From: Candidatus Dormiibacterota bacterium | GTDB lineage: Bacteria > Chloroflexota > Dormibacteria > Aeolococcales > Aeolococcaceae | Length of the DNA: 5,639 bases | Direction of reading: 5' to 3' | Assembly (NCBI GenBank): GCA_027451645.1 | Contig: DAIDIX010000128.1 | Location: 1 to 5,639, forward strand | Shown: positions 1 through 5,233 of the stretch, piece by piece | How the letters are laid out: the number at the start of each line of letters is the position of its first letter | Numbering within the stretch: position 1 is the first letter of the stretch | Made by a program: the position numbers and the translations under genes | Notes under the pieces: model-generated | What the model was told of the DNA's origin: nothing | Databases searched by the model: none | The model's input: the letters and a program-made list of their open reading frames with translations, nothing else

Positions 1-564
1 ACTGAGGGACGCATTGCTCCAGGCGACATTGTTGCAGTGCAGGGCTGTGGCCCTGTGGGTCTCATGGCTATCCAGAGTGCACAGACCTTTCAGCCAGCTC
101 AGATCTATGCCTTTGACAGCGTGCCTGAGCGGCTGGAACGTGCGAAGTCGTTTGGTGCCATACCAGTGAACACTGCTGACGTGCATCCTGCGACATATAT
201 GCAGGACCACACGGATGGTCGGGGTGCGGATGTTGTCATTGAATGTGTGGGAGCAGTTCCTGCACTGCTTCAGGCCCTTGATATCGTCAGGGCAGGAGGA
301 CGGCTGAGTGTCATCGGCGTGTATGCGGAGCCGGAGATGGAGCTGCCTCTCAATGTCACCTTCATTCGGGGAATCGACATCAAGTTCTGTGGCACAGCGA
401 ACATCATTGGACGGTGGGATGATGCACTGAAGCTCATCGAGGATGGGGTGGTAGATCCCAGCTCCCTCATTTCCCACAGGATGCCCCTCAGCGAGGCTGT
501 CGAGGCATACAGGATGTTCGACAGCCGTGAAGCGCTGAAGATCGTCCTCATACCCGGGAAGTGA
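1..564 (+). CDS. Zinc-type alcohol dehydrogenase (MDR family), C-terminal part
   Basis: The reading frame is open from the first base, so the gene is truncated at its 5' end by the window; 187 residues remain, against roughly 340-400 for the family. The visible part is the NAD-binding Rossmann domain and the C-terminal return to the catalytic domain. The glycine motif GCGPVG lies at residues 15-20 of the fragment. An Asp follows the second beta strand (IYAFDS), which usually means NAD rather than NADP. Next comes a GADVVIECVG segment and an AGGRLSVIGVY segment. The tail, with GRWDDALKLIEDG, LISHRMPLSEAVEAYRMFD and ALKIVLIPG, resembles the threonine dehydrogenase/formaldehyde dehydrogenase-like branch of medium-chain dehydrogenases. 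The zinc ligands would be in the missing N-terminal half, so zinc dependence and substrate are inferred. The product should be a soluble cytoplasmic oxidoreductase. Its 3' end overlaps the convergent tyrS by 17 nt. Confidence 0.92.
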   Translation, partial: TEGRIAPGDIVAVQGCGPVGLMAIQSAQTFQPAQIYAFDSVPERLERAKSFGAIPVNTADVHPATYMQDHTDGRGADVVIECVGAVPALLQALDIVRAGGRLSVIGVYAEPEMELPLNVTFIRGIDIKFCGTANIIGRWDDALKLIEDGVVDPSSLISHRMPLSEAVEAYRMFDSREALKIVLIPGK

Positions 565-1708
565 GAATCTCCTCCATGCGGACCTTGGCTTCCTGGAAGC
601 GGGGAGAAGCTGCAAGGTAGTCCCGGGCTGGTGCGAGCTTGTCAATGAGAAGTGTTGCCAGCGCATCCTTCGCATCGAGGGGATGGAGCTGTTCCTCAAG
701 ATATGCAGCCTCAAGGTCCGCATATGACGCATAGGACACTGGTCCACCGTTCTCAGGAGTGCGGTCAATGGTGACTGGTTCGCTTGTCTCTGCAAAGACG
801 AGTGCCTTCCACCAGTTGAGGACAGGATTGTAGGCTGCTTCTCCGGGTGGACAGAACGCTCTCCGTACCTTCTTCCGGATCGTGTCAGGATCATCATCGA
901 TAAAGACTGCACTCTGTGGATCGGACTTGCTCATCTTCATCGAAGCGATGACATCACGGGTATCGCCATCCTCCGGAATGGGCCACACTGGGGGCTTTTT
1001 CAGTCCGAGAAGGAGGGGATGGTGCACTGCCATGGGCTTTATCGGTGTTCCTGAGGATGAACGCAGTGGCAGCATGCGGAGCTGGAGGGCAACATCGCGT
1101 GCAATGACATGTGCCTTGCGCTGGTCGATGCCTGCATGGGCAAGGTGGACGCCCTGGGCAAAGATGTCTGCTGCCTGCATGGCGGGGTAGATGAGCTTTG
1201 CGAAGTCGACATTCGATCCTTCCTGGCGTCCCAGGATGGTAATGCTCCGCTGCATCCTCGCAAGGGTCGTATGCTTGCTTACGTCGACAACGCAGCTCCA
1301 GTAGTCAGTGGTGGATGCATAGAGGTCACTTCCCAGCAGGAAATGGAGATCGTGCTCGTTGCCTCCCACTGCACGGTATGCAGCAACGAGCCCTTCCTGG
1401 AAGTAGTCGCGGGCAAGAGAACGGATCGTGTTCCGGTCATCATCGAGCTTCTCATTGATCCATGTGTGCCAGTCTGCAAGGAACACTGTGCAGGAGATGC
1501 CTGCCTTGGTGAAGTCACGGAGCTTTGCCATGCAGACAAGTCCTGTACCGAGGTGGATCCGGCCCGAGATCTCGAAGCCGATGTAGTGCCGAAGTTCAGG
1601 TTCCGTAGCAAGGAGTTCCCGAAGTTCATCAACTGTGAGAATTTCCTCGGTGTTCCGGGTTATGAGTTCAACCCGTTCGTCAATGCTTGGGGCAGATGTG
1701 GCAGCCAT
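548..1708 (-). CDS. tyrS: Tyrosyl-tRNA synthetase, archaeal/eukaryotic type
   Basis: This enzyme charges tRNA-Tyr with tyrosine in the cytoplasm (class I, Rossmann catalytic core). With the start used here it has 386 residues. The HIGH-equivalent is HLGTG at 52-56, inside YIGFEISGRIHLGTG, and an exact KMSKS lies at 258-262. The tyrosine-pocket residues known from the archaeal enzymes are present: Tyr42, Tyr174 and Gln178 in IYPAMQ, Asp181, and Gln196 in IDQRKAH. The C-terminal block with FCPPGE, GGPVSYASYADLE and LHPLDAKDA is typical of the archaeal form. No bacterial S4-type C-terminal domain is present. FLADWHTWIN recalls versions from Thermoplasmata, Thaumarchaeota and relatives. The frame is open upstream to an ATG at 1783, but homology begins just after Met26 of that longer version, so ATG 1708 is preferred; no clear ribosome binding site decides it. 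The gene stops inside the end of the convergent dehydrogenase. Confidence 0.96.
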   Translation of the reverse strand: MAATSAPSIDERVELITRNTEEILTVDELRELLATEPELRHYIGFEISGRIHLGTGLVCMAKLRDFTKAGISCTVFLADWHTWINEKLDDDRNTIRSLARDYFQEGLVAAYRAVGGNEHDLHFLLGSDLYASTTDYWSCVVDVSKHTTLARMQRSITILGRQEGSNVDFAKLIYPAMQAADIFAQGVHLAHAGIDQRKAHVIARDVALQLRMLPLRSSSGTPIKPMAVHHPLLLGLKKPPVWPIPEDGDTRDVIASMKMSKSDPQSAVFIDDDPDTIRKKVRRAFCPPGEAAYNPVLNWWKALVFAETSEPVTIDRTPENGGPVSYASYADLEAAYLEEQLHPLDAKDALATLLIDKLAPARDYLAASPRFQEAKVRMEEILTSRV

Positions 1709-1875
1709 GGAGTAGATGATACGGCAATGAAGTGTTGGGTGCAGTTCAGGGCTGGATTGAGGCATCATCCAGATGTTCTGCATATGTTACAGATCACCAC
1801 AACAGCACGCAAACTGCGACGCCCATATCACAATGAAGCGTAGATATACCCCATCCAGTATGGAGCAGTTGCAGC
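1709..1875. other. Divergent intergenic region between tyrS and the EAL gene
   Basis: These 167 nt must carry the starts of both transcripts unless tyrS uses its upstream ATG at 1783. I see no convincing consensus promoter for the EAL gene. For tyrS the best - strand candidate is a TTGCGT box (1807-1812 on the + strand as ACGCAA) with a 17-nt spacer to TAACAT (1784-1789 as ATGTTA); this is a poor -35 and a 4-of-6 match at -10. No hairpin, tRNA or riboswitch-like structure is apparent, and no T-box is evident. Confidence 0.35.
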
Positions 1876-2790
1876 ATGGAATCCGCGTCTGGTCAGACAC
1901 GAGAGATCTTCCGGAGCGTCACAATACCAGCCTCACTCTCGCACATCATGGATGAGCGTGCTGCGTACATGCAGAATGCGTTCGCTGATGCAGTCCGTGA
2001 TGGGCATGTGTACTTTGTGTATCAGCCCATTGTTGAGCCGAACACGGGAGCATGCAGGGCAGTCGAGATCCTTGCACGGTGGGAGGACGATACACTGGGC
2101 CCCATCAGCCCTGCAGAATTTGTCCCTGCGCTTGCAGAATCGCCCATGATCCACATGCTGAGTGAAGCTTCCATCAGTTCTGCGCTCGCACTGTACACAG
2201 CATGGAAGGAGTCGGGCATTGCACCAGAGTATATTGCAGTGAATGTTTCCCCCGAGCAGATGAAGGACCCGGGGTTCTCGAAGAGGGTTCTCCAGATCCT
2301 CCGGGAGCGCGGACTGTCACCGCATGTTCTCTGCATCGAGATCATGGAGGGACAGCGTATCCGGAACATACGGTCGTGCAGAAATGAGATCCATGAACTC
2401 TCAGAGGAAGGCGTACACATTGCCATGGACGATTTCGGTTCCGGACACTCCGGACTGCTCAGGCTATCCGAACTTCCTATCGACATCCTGAAGCTCGACC
2501 GGACCCGGGGGTCCCGGTATCTCCGGAATGACTTCACAATGTGGCGGCTCCATGTGTTCGTGGACAACATGCGCCTCAAGGGCATTGGAGTGATTGCTGA
2601 AGGCATTGAGGAGATGACTCATGCTGAGCGCATGGGAAAGGTTGGTGTCAAGGCAATCCAGGGGTACTGCTACTCACGACCGCTCGATACTGATTCCATT
2701 ACTGCCTACCTTCGGGAACATGGCACGACTGGGGATTTCCTCGGAGAGAAGGCATCCCAGGGTTCCGCTTCTGGTGAGGGGCAAGCGTAG
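1876..2790 (+). CDS. Stand-alone EAL-domain cyclic-di-GMP phosphodiesterase
   Basis: EAL enzymes hydrolyse cyclic di-GMP to pGpG with two divalent metals, lowering this second messenger in the cytoplasm. This 304-residue protein is essentially one EAL domain (about 35-285) without an attached GGDEF, PAS or membrane sensor region. The signature reads EIL rather than EAL (Glu64, with Arg68), a common variant. The other expected residues are present: Gln50 in YQPIV, Asn123 in VNVSP, Glu155 and Glu158 in CIEIME, Asp185-Asp186 in DDFGSG, Lys206 in ILKLDR, Glu242 in AEGIE, and Gln262 in IQGYCYSRP. It is therefore predicted to be active, not a degenerate c-di-GMP receptor. The start at 1876 is the first possible one after an in-frame stop at 1834, with GGAG 10 nt upstream; ATG 1948 (280 aa) is an alternative that still keeps the whole domain. 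A strong ribosome binding site follows the stop directly, so it is probably cotranscribed with the exported protein downstream. Confidence 0.93.
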   Translation: MESASGQTREIFRSVTIPASLSHIMDERAAYMQNAFADAVRDGHVYFVYQPIVEPNTGACRAVEILARWEDDTLGPISPAEFVPALAESPMIHMLSEASISSALALYTAWKESGIAPEYIAVNVSPEQMKDPGFSKRVLQILRERGLSPHVLCIEIMEGQRIRNIRSCRNEIHELSEEGVHIAMDDFGSGHSGLLRLSELPIDILKLDRTRGSRYLRNDFTMWRLHVFVDNMRLKGIGVIAEGIEEMTHAERMGKVGVKAIQGYCYSRPLDTDSITAYLREHGTTGDFLGEKASQGSASGEGQA

Positions 2791-2799
2791 GAAGGGGGA
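2791..2799 (+). promoter_or_regulatory. Strong Shine-Dalgarno for the exported protein gene
   Basis: GAAGGGGGA begins immediately after the EAL stop codon and lies 5 nt before ATG 2805. It fixes that start and supports translation of both genes from one message. Confidence 0.75.
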
Positions 2800-2804
2800 A
2801 ACCC

Positions 2805-3410
2805 ATGGCGGTCCAAGATGGGGATCACGGGTCTCGAAGTACTGCATCGAATGGATTGGCCACCCTGCTGCTTCGACTCGGGGCATTTCCTCTCCTGCTC
2901 GTCACACTTGGTGCAGTGACAACTTCTGCAGCAGCGGTATCTGCGTCGAACATTCCAACATGTATTCCTGATGATGTCCTCAGTGGGACATTCTGCCTGA
3001 GTCCTGAAGAGCGGGCACGTGGAGAAGTGCCTGTTCATTCTCCAACAACTCCCGACTCTGTGTTCATCGACTCCGGTATTTCGCTGACCCTTGCTCCTGG
3101 AGACAGAAGTCGGGCAACAGTCACTGAGCAGGAAGCAGTACATTCGCTGCTCCTGAATGATCAGCTGCCAAACAGTGCAGTGCACTCTGCATTTCTTGGC
3201 GAGTACCACGTCAGCACTGGCATTCCCACCACTGGACCACTTGTGTGGGTTATCGATATCACTCCATCAACAGGGGTTCCAATCACCGACGGTGGACCAG
3301 GGTACGTTTTCGTAATTGTCCCAGCTAGGAAGAATGAGTCAGGATATCTTGATGGTTTTGGCTATTACACTGGAGTACGTGAGTCGGGCATTGGACAATC
3401 AGTTCCATGA
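2805..3410 (+). CDS. Exported or membrane-anchored protein of unknown function
   Basis: I do not recognise a family for this 201-residue protein. A polar N-terminus of about 17 residues precedes a hydrophobic stretch (about 18-46) ending in SAAAVSA. This could be a signal peptide cleaved after Ala48 (AVSA before SN) or an uncleaved anchor. The rest looks extracytoplasmic: two nearby cysteines (Cys53, Cys64) could form a disulfide, and they are followed by a Pro/Ser/Thr-rich linker (about 70-100). A short region then begins VTEQEAV (about 106) and continues to GPLVWVIDITPS and GGPGYVFVIVPARKNESG (about 144-180), consistent with a small beta-rich domain. The strong ribosome binding site decides the ATG start. 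It lies 14 nt after the EAL gene and is probably in the same transcript, which hints at an envelope role but does not show one. Its 3' end is 3 nt from that of the convergent CopD-like gene. Confidence 0.75.
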   Translation: MAVQDGDHGSRSTASNGLATLLLRLGAFPLLLVTLGAVTTSAAAVSASNIPTCIPDDVLSGTFCLSPEERARGEVPVHSPTTPDSVFIDSGISLTLAPGDRSRATVTEQEAVHSLLLNDQLPNSAVHSAFLGEYHVSTGIPTTGPLVWVIDITPSTGVPITDGGPGYVFVIVPARKNESGYLDGFGYYTGVRESGIGQSVP

Positions 3411-3413
3411 GAG

Positions 3414-3836
3414 CTACGTTGCAATCAGCACACCGTACAGGGCTGCTGCAACAGCTGCAGCAAGTGCAGAACTGCCAAGCACTGCTGACAGAGCACGTGA
3501 GGGAGTTCTCGTAGCGGATGTCTGAAGGATTGCATGGTACAGTGCAGCCCCGCCCGAGATGAGGACCAGAAGGAACTTCACATCGAGAAGGTGTCCTTCT
3601 CTGGAATGGAGGAGATCTCCGATGCCGAGGTGAAGAAAAAGCATGTTGCCAATGCCAGTGAGGATGAGTACTCCATACGCACTCCACGCAAGCCTCTGGA
3701 AGCGGAGTCCTACTGCATGTGCACGCTCCGGCAGGTCATGCAGTGCGGGGAGAAGGTACGCAACAGTCGCCTGCCCACCGATCCAGATGCAGGCAGCAAG
3801 GATGTGGACTACAAGATTGATCGCAAACCACGACAT
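3414..3836 (-). CDS. CopD-like four-helix membrane protein
   Basis: The 140-residue protein is almost entirely hydrophobic, with four predicted membrane helices at about 4-29, 50-71, 85-104 and 118-139. Helix 1 has VHILAACIWIGGQ, with His11, Trp18 and GG at 20-21. This matches the H-x-x-A-x-x-x-W-x-GG pattern of the CopD/DUF2269-like integral membrane families. Helix 2 (RLAWSAYGVLILTGIGN) and the start of helix 3 (LLDVKFLLVLISG, then a His in LYHAIL) also fit. CopD proteins are associated with copper handling, but many short family members are uncharacterised, so copper transport here is inference. Possible starts are GTG 3845, GTG 3839 and ATG 3836. The GAAGGGAA tract lies about 10 nt before the ATG and 7 nt before GTG 3839, but too close to GTG 3845, so the ATG is chosen. 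It is probably the last gene of the - strand cluster. Confidence 0.82.
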   Translation of the reverse strand: MSWFAINLVVHILAACIWIGGQATVAYLLPALHDLPERAHAVGLRFQRLAWSAYGVLILTGIGNMLFLHLGIGDLLHSREGHLLDVKFLLVLISGGAALYHAILQTSATRTPSRALSAVLGSSALAAAVAAALYGVLIAT

Positions 3837-3845
3837 CACAAGCAC

Positions 3846-3853
3846 TTCCCTTC
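3846..3853 (-). promoter_or_regulatory. Shine-Dalgarno-like site for the CopD-like gene
   Basis: On the - strand the sequence reads GAAGGGAA. Its distance argues against GTG 3845 as the start and leaves GTG 3839 or ATG 3836. Confidence 0.55.
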
Positions 3854-3908
3854 AGATGCATTTACCGTGATTGTACGGATGCAGCAGGAGGGTGAGCTTC
3901 TCCTCAGA

Positions 3909-4073
3909 TCACCGGAATGGCCAGAACCGCAGAGCTTTCCCCTGCTTTGGCTCAGGTGGTGGACACTGGCAGCGCTCGCACTTCGGAATGTGGCCGAGGA
4001 CGTTCTCGACATGGGCACCGCACCCACTCCAGGTGGGACGGCCACATCGGGAACACGTAATTGCACGACACAT
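3909..4073 (-). CDS. Small cysteine-rich (zinc-ribbon-like) protein, 54 aa
   Basis: This short gene fills the gap between the two membrane protein genes. The 54-residue product starts MCRAITCSRCGRPTW and has seven cysteines: Cys2, Cys7, Cys10, Cys18, Cys32, Cys35 and Cys37. They include two CxxC pairs (7/10 and 32/35) and a CQC, with a His in GAHVENVLGHIP between them. After Cys37 comes a Pro-rich turn and a basic/aromatic tail (ALRFWPFR). The layout C-x2-C-G...TW-x-GCG-x-HV...C-x2-C resembles a family of small uncharacterised proteins beginning MCR(A/N)(I/V)T that I recall from many bacteria and some fungi. Metal binding, probably zinc, is inferred from the cysteines. It starts 29 nt after the stop of the upstream gene and ends 72 nt before the CopD-like gene on the same strand. 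No strong ribosome binding site is seen, only GTGGGT directly before the ATG. Confidence 0.8.
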   Translation of the reverse strand: MCRAITCSRCGRPTWSGCGAHVENVLGHIPKCERCQCPPPEPKQGKALRFWPFR

Positions 4074-4102
4074 ACCCACTAGGGTATCAAAACTGGCGAA
4101 AA

Positions 4103-4711
4103 TCAGTCACCGCTGTACTCGCCGAGCTTGGCAAGGAACTTGATGACTGCCTCGACAACGAAGAAGGGGTTGAAGAAGCGGAGGGGGGAGATGCCAGCAT
4201 TCACAGCGAGGAAGATGAGGAAAAGGCTCGCACCTACAGCAAGTCCTATGCCCCATGTGAGATACGTTGGTGATACATACGTGGGATCTGCAAGGGTATG
4301 GATGACTGTTCCATTTGGCTCATCGATCGTTATCACCTGGCCATTCCACGTTTCGATGCGGTCGGGAGTGGAGCTCAGCTGGTCAAGGGTTCCAAATGGA
4401 CTTATCGTGGGAATGGATGTGGAGATGGGGGGAAGGGTGCAGGATGATGTGCAGCTTGCGGGATCGACACCATCCCTCCAGAGAAATACGTGAACAGTTT
4501 CAGAGAAGAGGGTGAATGGACCTCCACCTGACTGTGTGATGAAGAACCCGTTTGCAAAACCAAGGCAGGATGGAGATGGTGACACTTCTGATCCTGGGCA
4601 GTACATGGCATCTGCAAGGGCATGCTCATCTGGAATTGCAAGGATGCCTCTGACAGTGAGTGTCAGGCCAATCGCGAGAAGTACGAGGAGGAAGCCGAGA
4701 AATGCCTTCAT
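4103..4711 (-). CDS. Membrane protein of unknown function with an extracytoplasmic cysteine-containing domain
   Basis: No family is recognised for this 202-residue protein. The N-terminus (MKAFLGFLLVLLAIGLTLTV) is a short basic start plus hydrophobic core, typical of a signal peptide or signal anchor ending near residue 26. Residues about 27-147 are polar and rich in Pro, Ser and Thr. They hold four cysteines (38, 49, 87, 91) that could pair as disulfides if this part is outside the cytoplasm. A second helix spans about 149-170 (YLTWGIGLAVG onward), followed by an amphipathic C-terminal segment with FFNPFFVVEAVIKFLAKLG. The likely form is an outside loop domain held by one or two helices. ATG 4711 fits the signal sequence, though the upstream ribosome binding site is weak. 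It lies 51 nt after the 125-aa gene and 29 nt before the small Cys-rich gene, so it is probably in the same operon. Confidence 0.75.
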   Translation of the reverse strand: MKAFLGFLLVLLAIGLTLTVRGILAIPDEHALADAMYCPGSEVSPSPSCLGFANGFFITQSGGGPFTLFSETVHVFLWRDGVDPASCTSSCTLPPISTSIPTISPFGTLDQLSSTPDRIETWNGQVITIDEPNGTVIHTLADPTYVSPTYLTWGIGLAVGASLFLIFLAVNAGISPLRFFNPFFVVEAVIKFLAKLGEYSGD

Positions 4712-4762
4712 GGGACAGTCTGCTCAAGGAGAGGCGAACGTGAGGCTTGCACTGGAATGACG

Positions 4763-5140
4763 TTATAAGAGTTCCGCATCTTCTCGGGCATGGACAGTCC
4801 GGAGTGTAGTTGGTTCTGTCCCGATGAGGGCAAGAAGCTTGCGGCACCCACTCTTCACGAGTGCATCAAGCACTCGCTGGAACCGCAGTGCACCGGATAG
4901 TCCCGTTGTCTGGGTGTAGGTGAGTTCAAAGTCTGTGGAGCTGCCGTGTGGAATGAGCCTGACGACGGTGACCCTGCTGGTGTCAGCTGATGATTCGCTG
5001 TAGGTGAGCATGGTGCGGCTGTCATTCCAGACAGGACGGCGGGTAGGCTCCACTGATGCGAAGAGTGCATCAGCACGTGCACGCAGTTCAGCAATGGAAA
5101 GCGGAACAGAGCCGTGTACCTGTGACTGATATGCCTGCAT
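4763..5140 (-). CDS. 125-aa cytoplasmic protein of unknown function (possibly SRPBCC-like)
   Basis: No signal peptide or membrane helix is present. The N-terminal third contains a helix (LSIAELRARADALFASV). Alternating hydrophobic strands follow (RTMLTYSES, SRVTVVRLIPHG, STDFELTYTQTT), then a final helix (GALRFQRVLDALVKSGCRKLLALIG) and a polar tail. Strands followed by a long C-terminal helix, with a short glycine-containing turn before a Thr/Asp-Phe strand, are reminiscent of SRPBCC/START-type ligand-binding folds. The match is weak and the protein is shorter than usual, so this is only a suggestion. The frame extends to an ATG at 5161, but AAGGGGGGG sits 7 nt before ATG 5140 and would lie inside the longer version, so 5140 is chosen. 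It appears to be the first gene of the - strand cluster, divergent from the phosphatase gene. Confidence 0.72.
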   Translation of the reverse strand: MQAYQSQVHGSVPLSIAELRARADALFASVEPTRRPVWNDSRTMLTYSESSADTSRVTVVRLIPHGSSTDFELTYTQTTGLSGALRFQRVLDALVKSGCRKLLALIGTEPTTLRTVHAREDAELL

Positions 5141-5147
5141 TGTTGAG

Positions 5148-5156
5148 CCCCCCCTT
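5148..5156 (-). promoter_or_regulatory. Strong Shine-Dalgarno deciding the 125-aa gene start
   Basis: On the - strand the tract reads AAGGGGGGG, with a 7-nt spacer to ATG 5140. Spacing and strength favour this start over ATG 5161. Confidence 0.7.
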
Positions 5157-5160
5157 CGCA

Positions 5161-5182
5161 CGATATTGGATCAATTGTATCG
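5161..5182. repeat. Short imperfect palindrome in the divergent spacer
   Basis: CGATA (5161-5165) and TATCG (5178-5182) are inverted 5-nt arms. Between them lies a smaller TTG-GAT-CAA inverted repeat (5166-5174). The element overlaps the possible -10 box of the - strand cluster, a position that would suit an operator. The arms are short and could occur by chance. Confidence 0.25.
5174..5179 (-). promoter_or_regulatory. Possible -10 box for the - strand four-gene cluster
   Basis: On the - strand it reads TACAAT, a 5-of-6 match to the bacterial -10 consensus. Transcription would begin near 5167, giving a leader of about 27 nt that contains the ribosome binding site. No good -35 box is found at 16-18 nt upstream, so this is tentative and assumes a bacterial host. 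Confidence 0.3.
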
Positions 5183-5233
5183 ACATTGTGTGGGGGCCGG
5201 AAATGCGGTCCTGTGGAGTACGCTACGGAAAGC

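Noticed and set aside
1709..1783. Upstream extension of TyrRS to ATG 1783 (25 extra residues)
   Set aside because: The added residues lack similarity to TyrRS N-termini, and Met26 is placed just before the conserved region. The extension would also consume nearly half of the divergent spacer.
1757..1788. TTGAGG/TATGTT as a + strand promoter for the EAL gene
   Set aside because: The spacer is about 20 nt and both boxes are poor matches.
1109..1843. A 244-codon + strand open frame antisense to tyrS
   Set aside because: It lies opposite the motif-rich TyrRS coding sequence, runs past its start, shows no recognisable domain and has no ribosome binding site. It is most likely a mirror frame of the real gene.
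2022..2606. A 194-codon - strand open frame antisense to the EAL gene
   Set aside because: The EAL frame carries all catalytic motifs. The antisense product is Ser/Arg/Met-rich with no family features.
2706..3209. A 167-codon - strand frame across the EAL end and the exported protein
   Set aside because: It opposes two better-supported genes that have a strong ribosome binding site between them. Its scattered cysteines do not form regular CxxC pairs.
3420..3490. Repetitive GCAGC/CTGCTGC-like bases
   Set aside because: They encode the Ala-rich last helix of the CopD-like protein, so this is codon and amino-acid bias, not a repeat array.
3836..4066. A 76-codon - strand frame beginning near 4066
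   Set aside because: It overlaps the 54-aa MCRAITC gene in another frame on the same strand. Only the MCRAITC frame shows paired cysteines and a family-like pattern.
3534..4082. A 182-codon + strand frame
   Set aside because: It lies antisense to the CopD-like and small Cys-rich genes, both of which have recognisable motifs, and its translation has no coherent domain.
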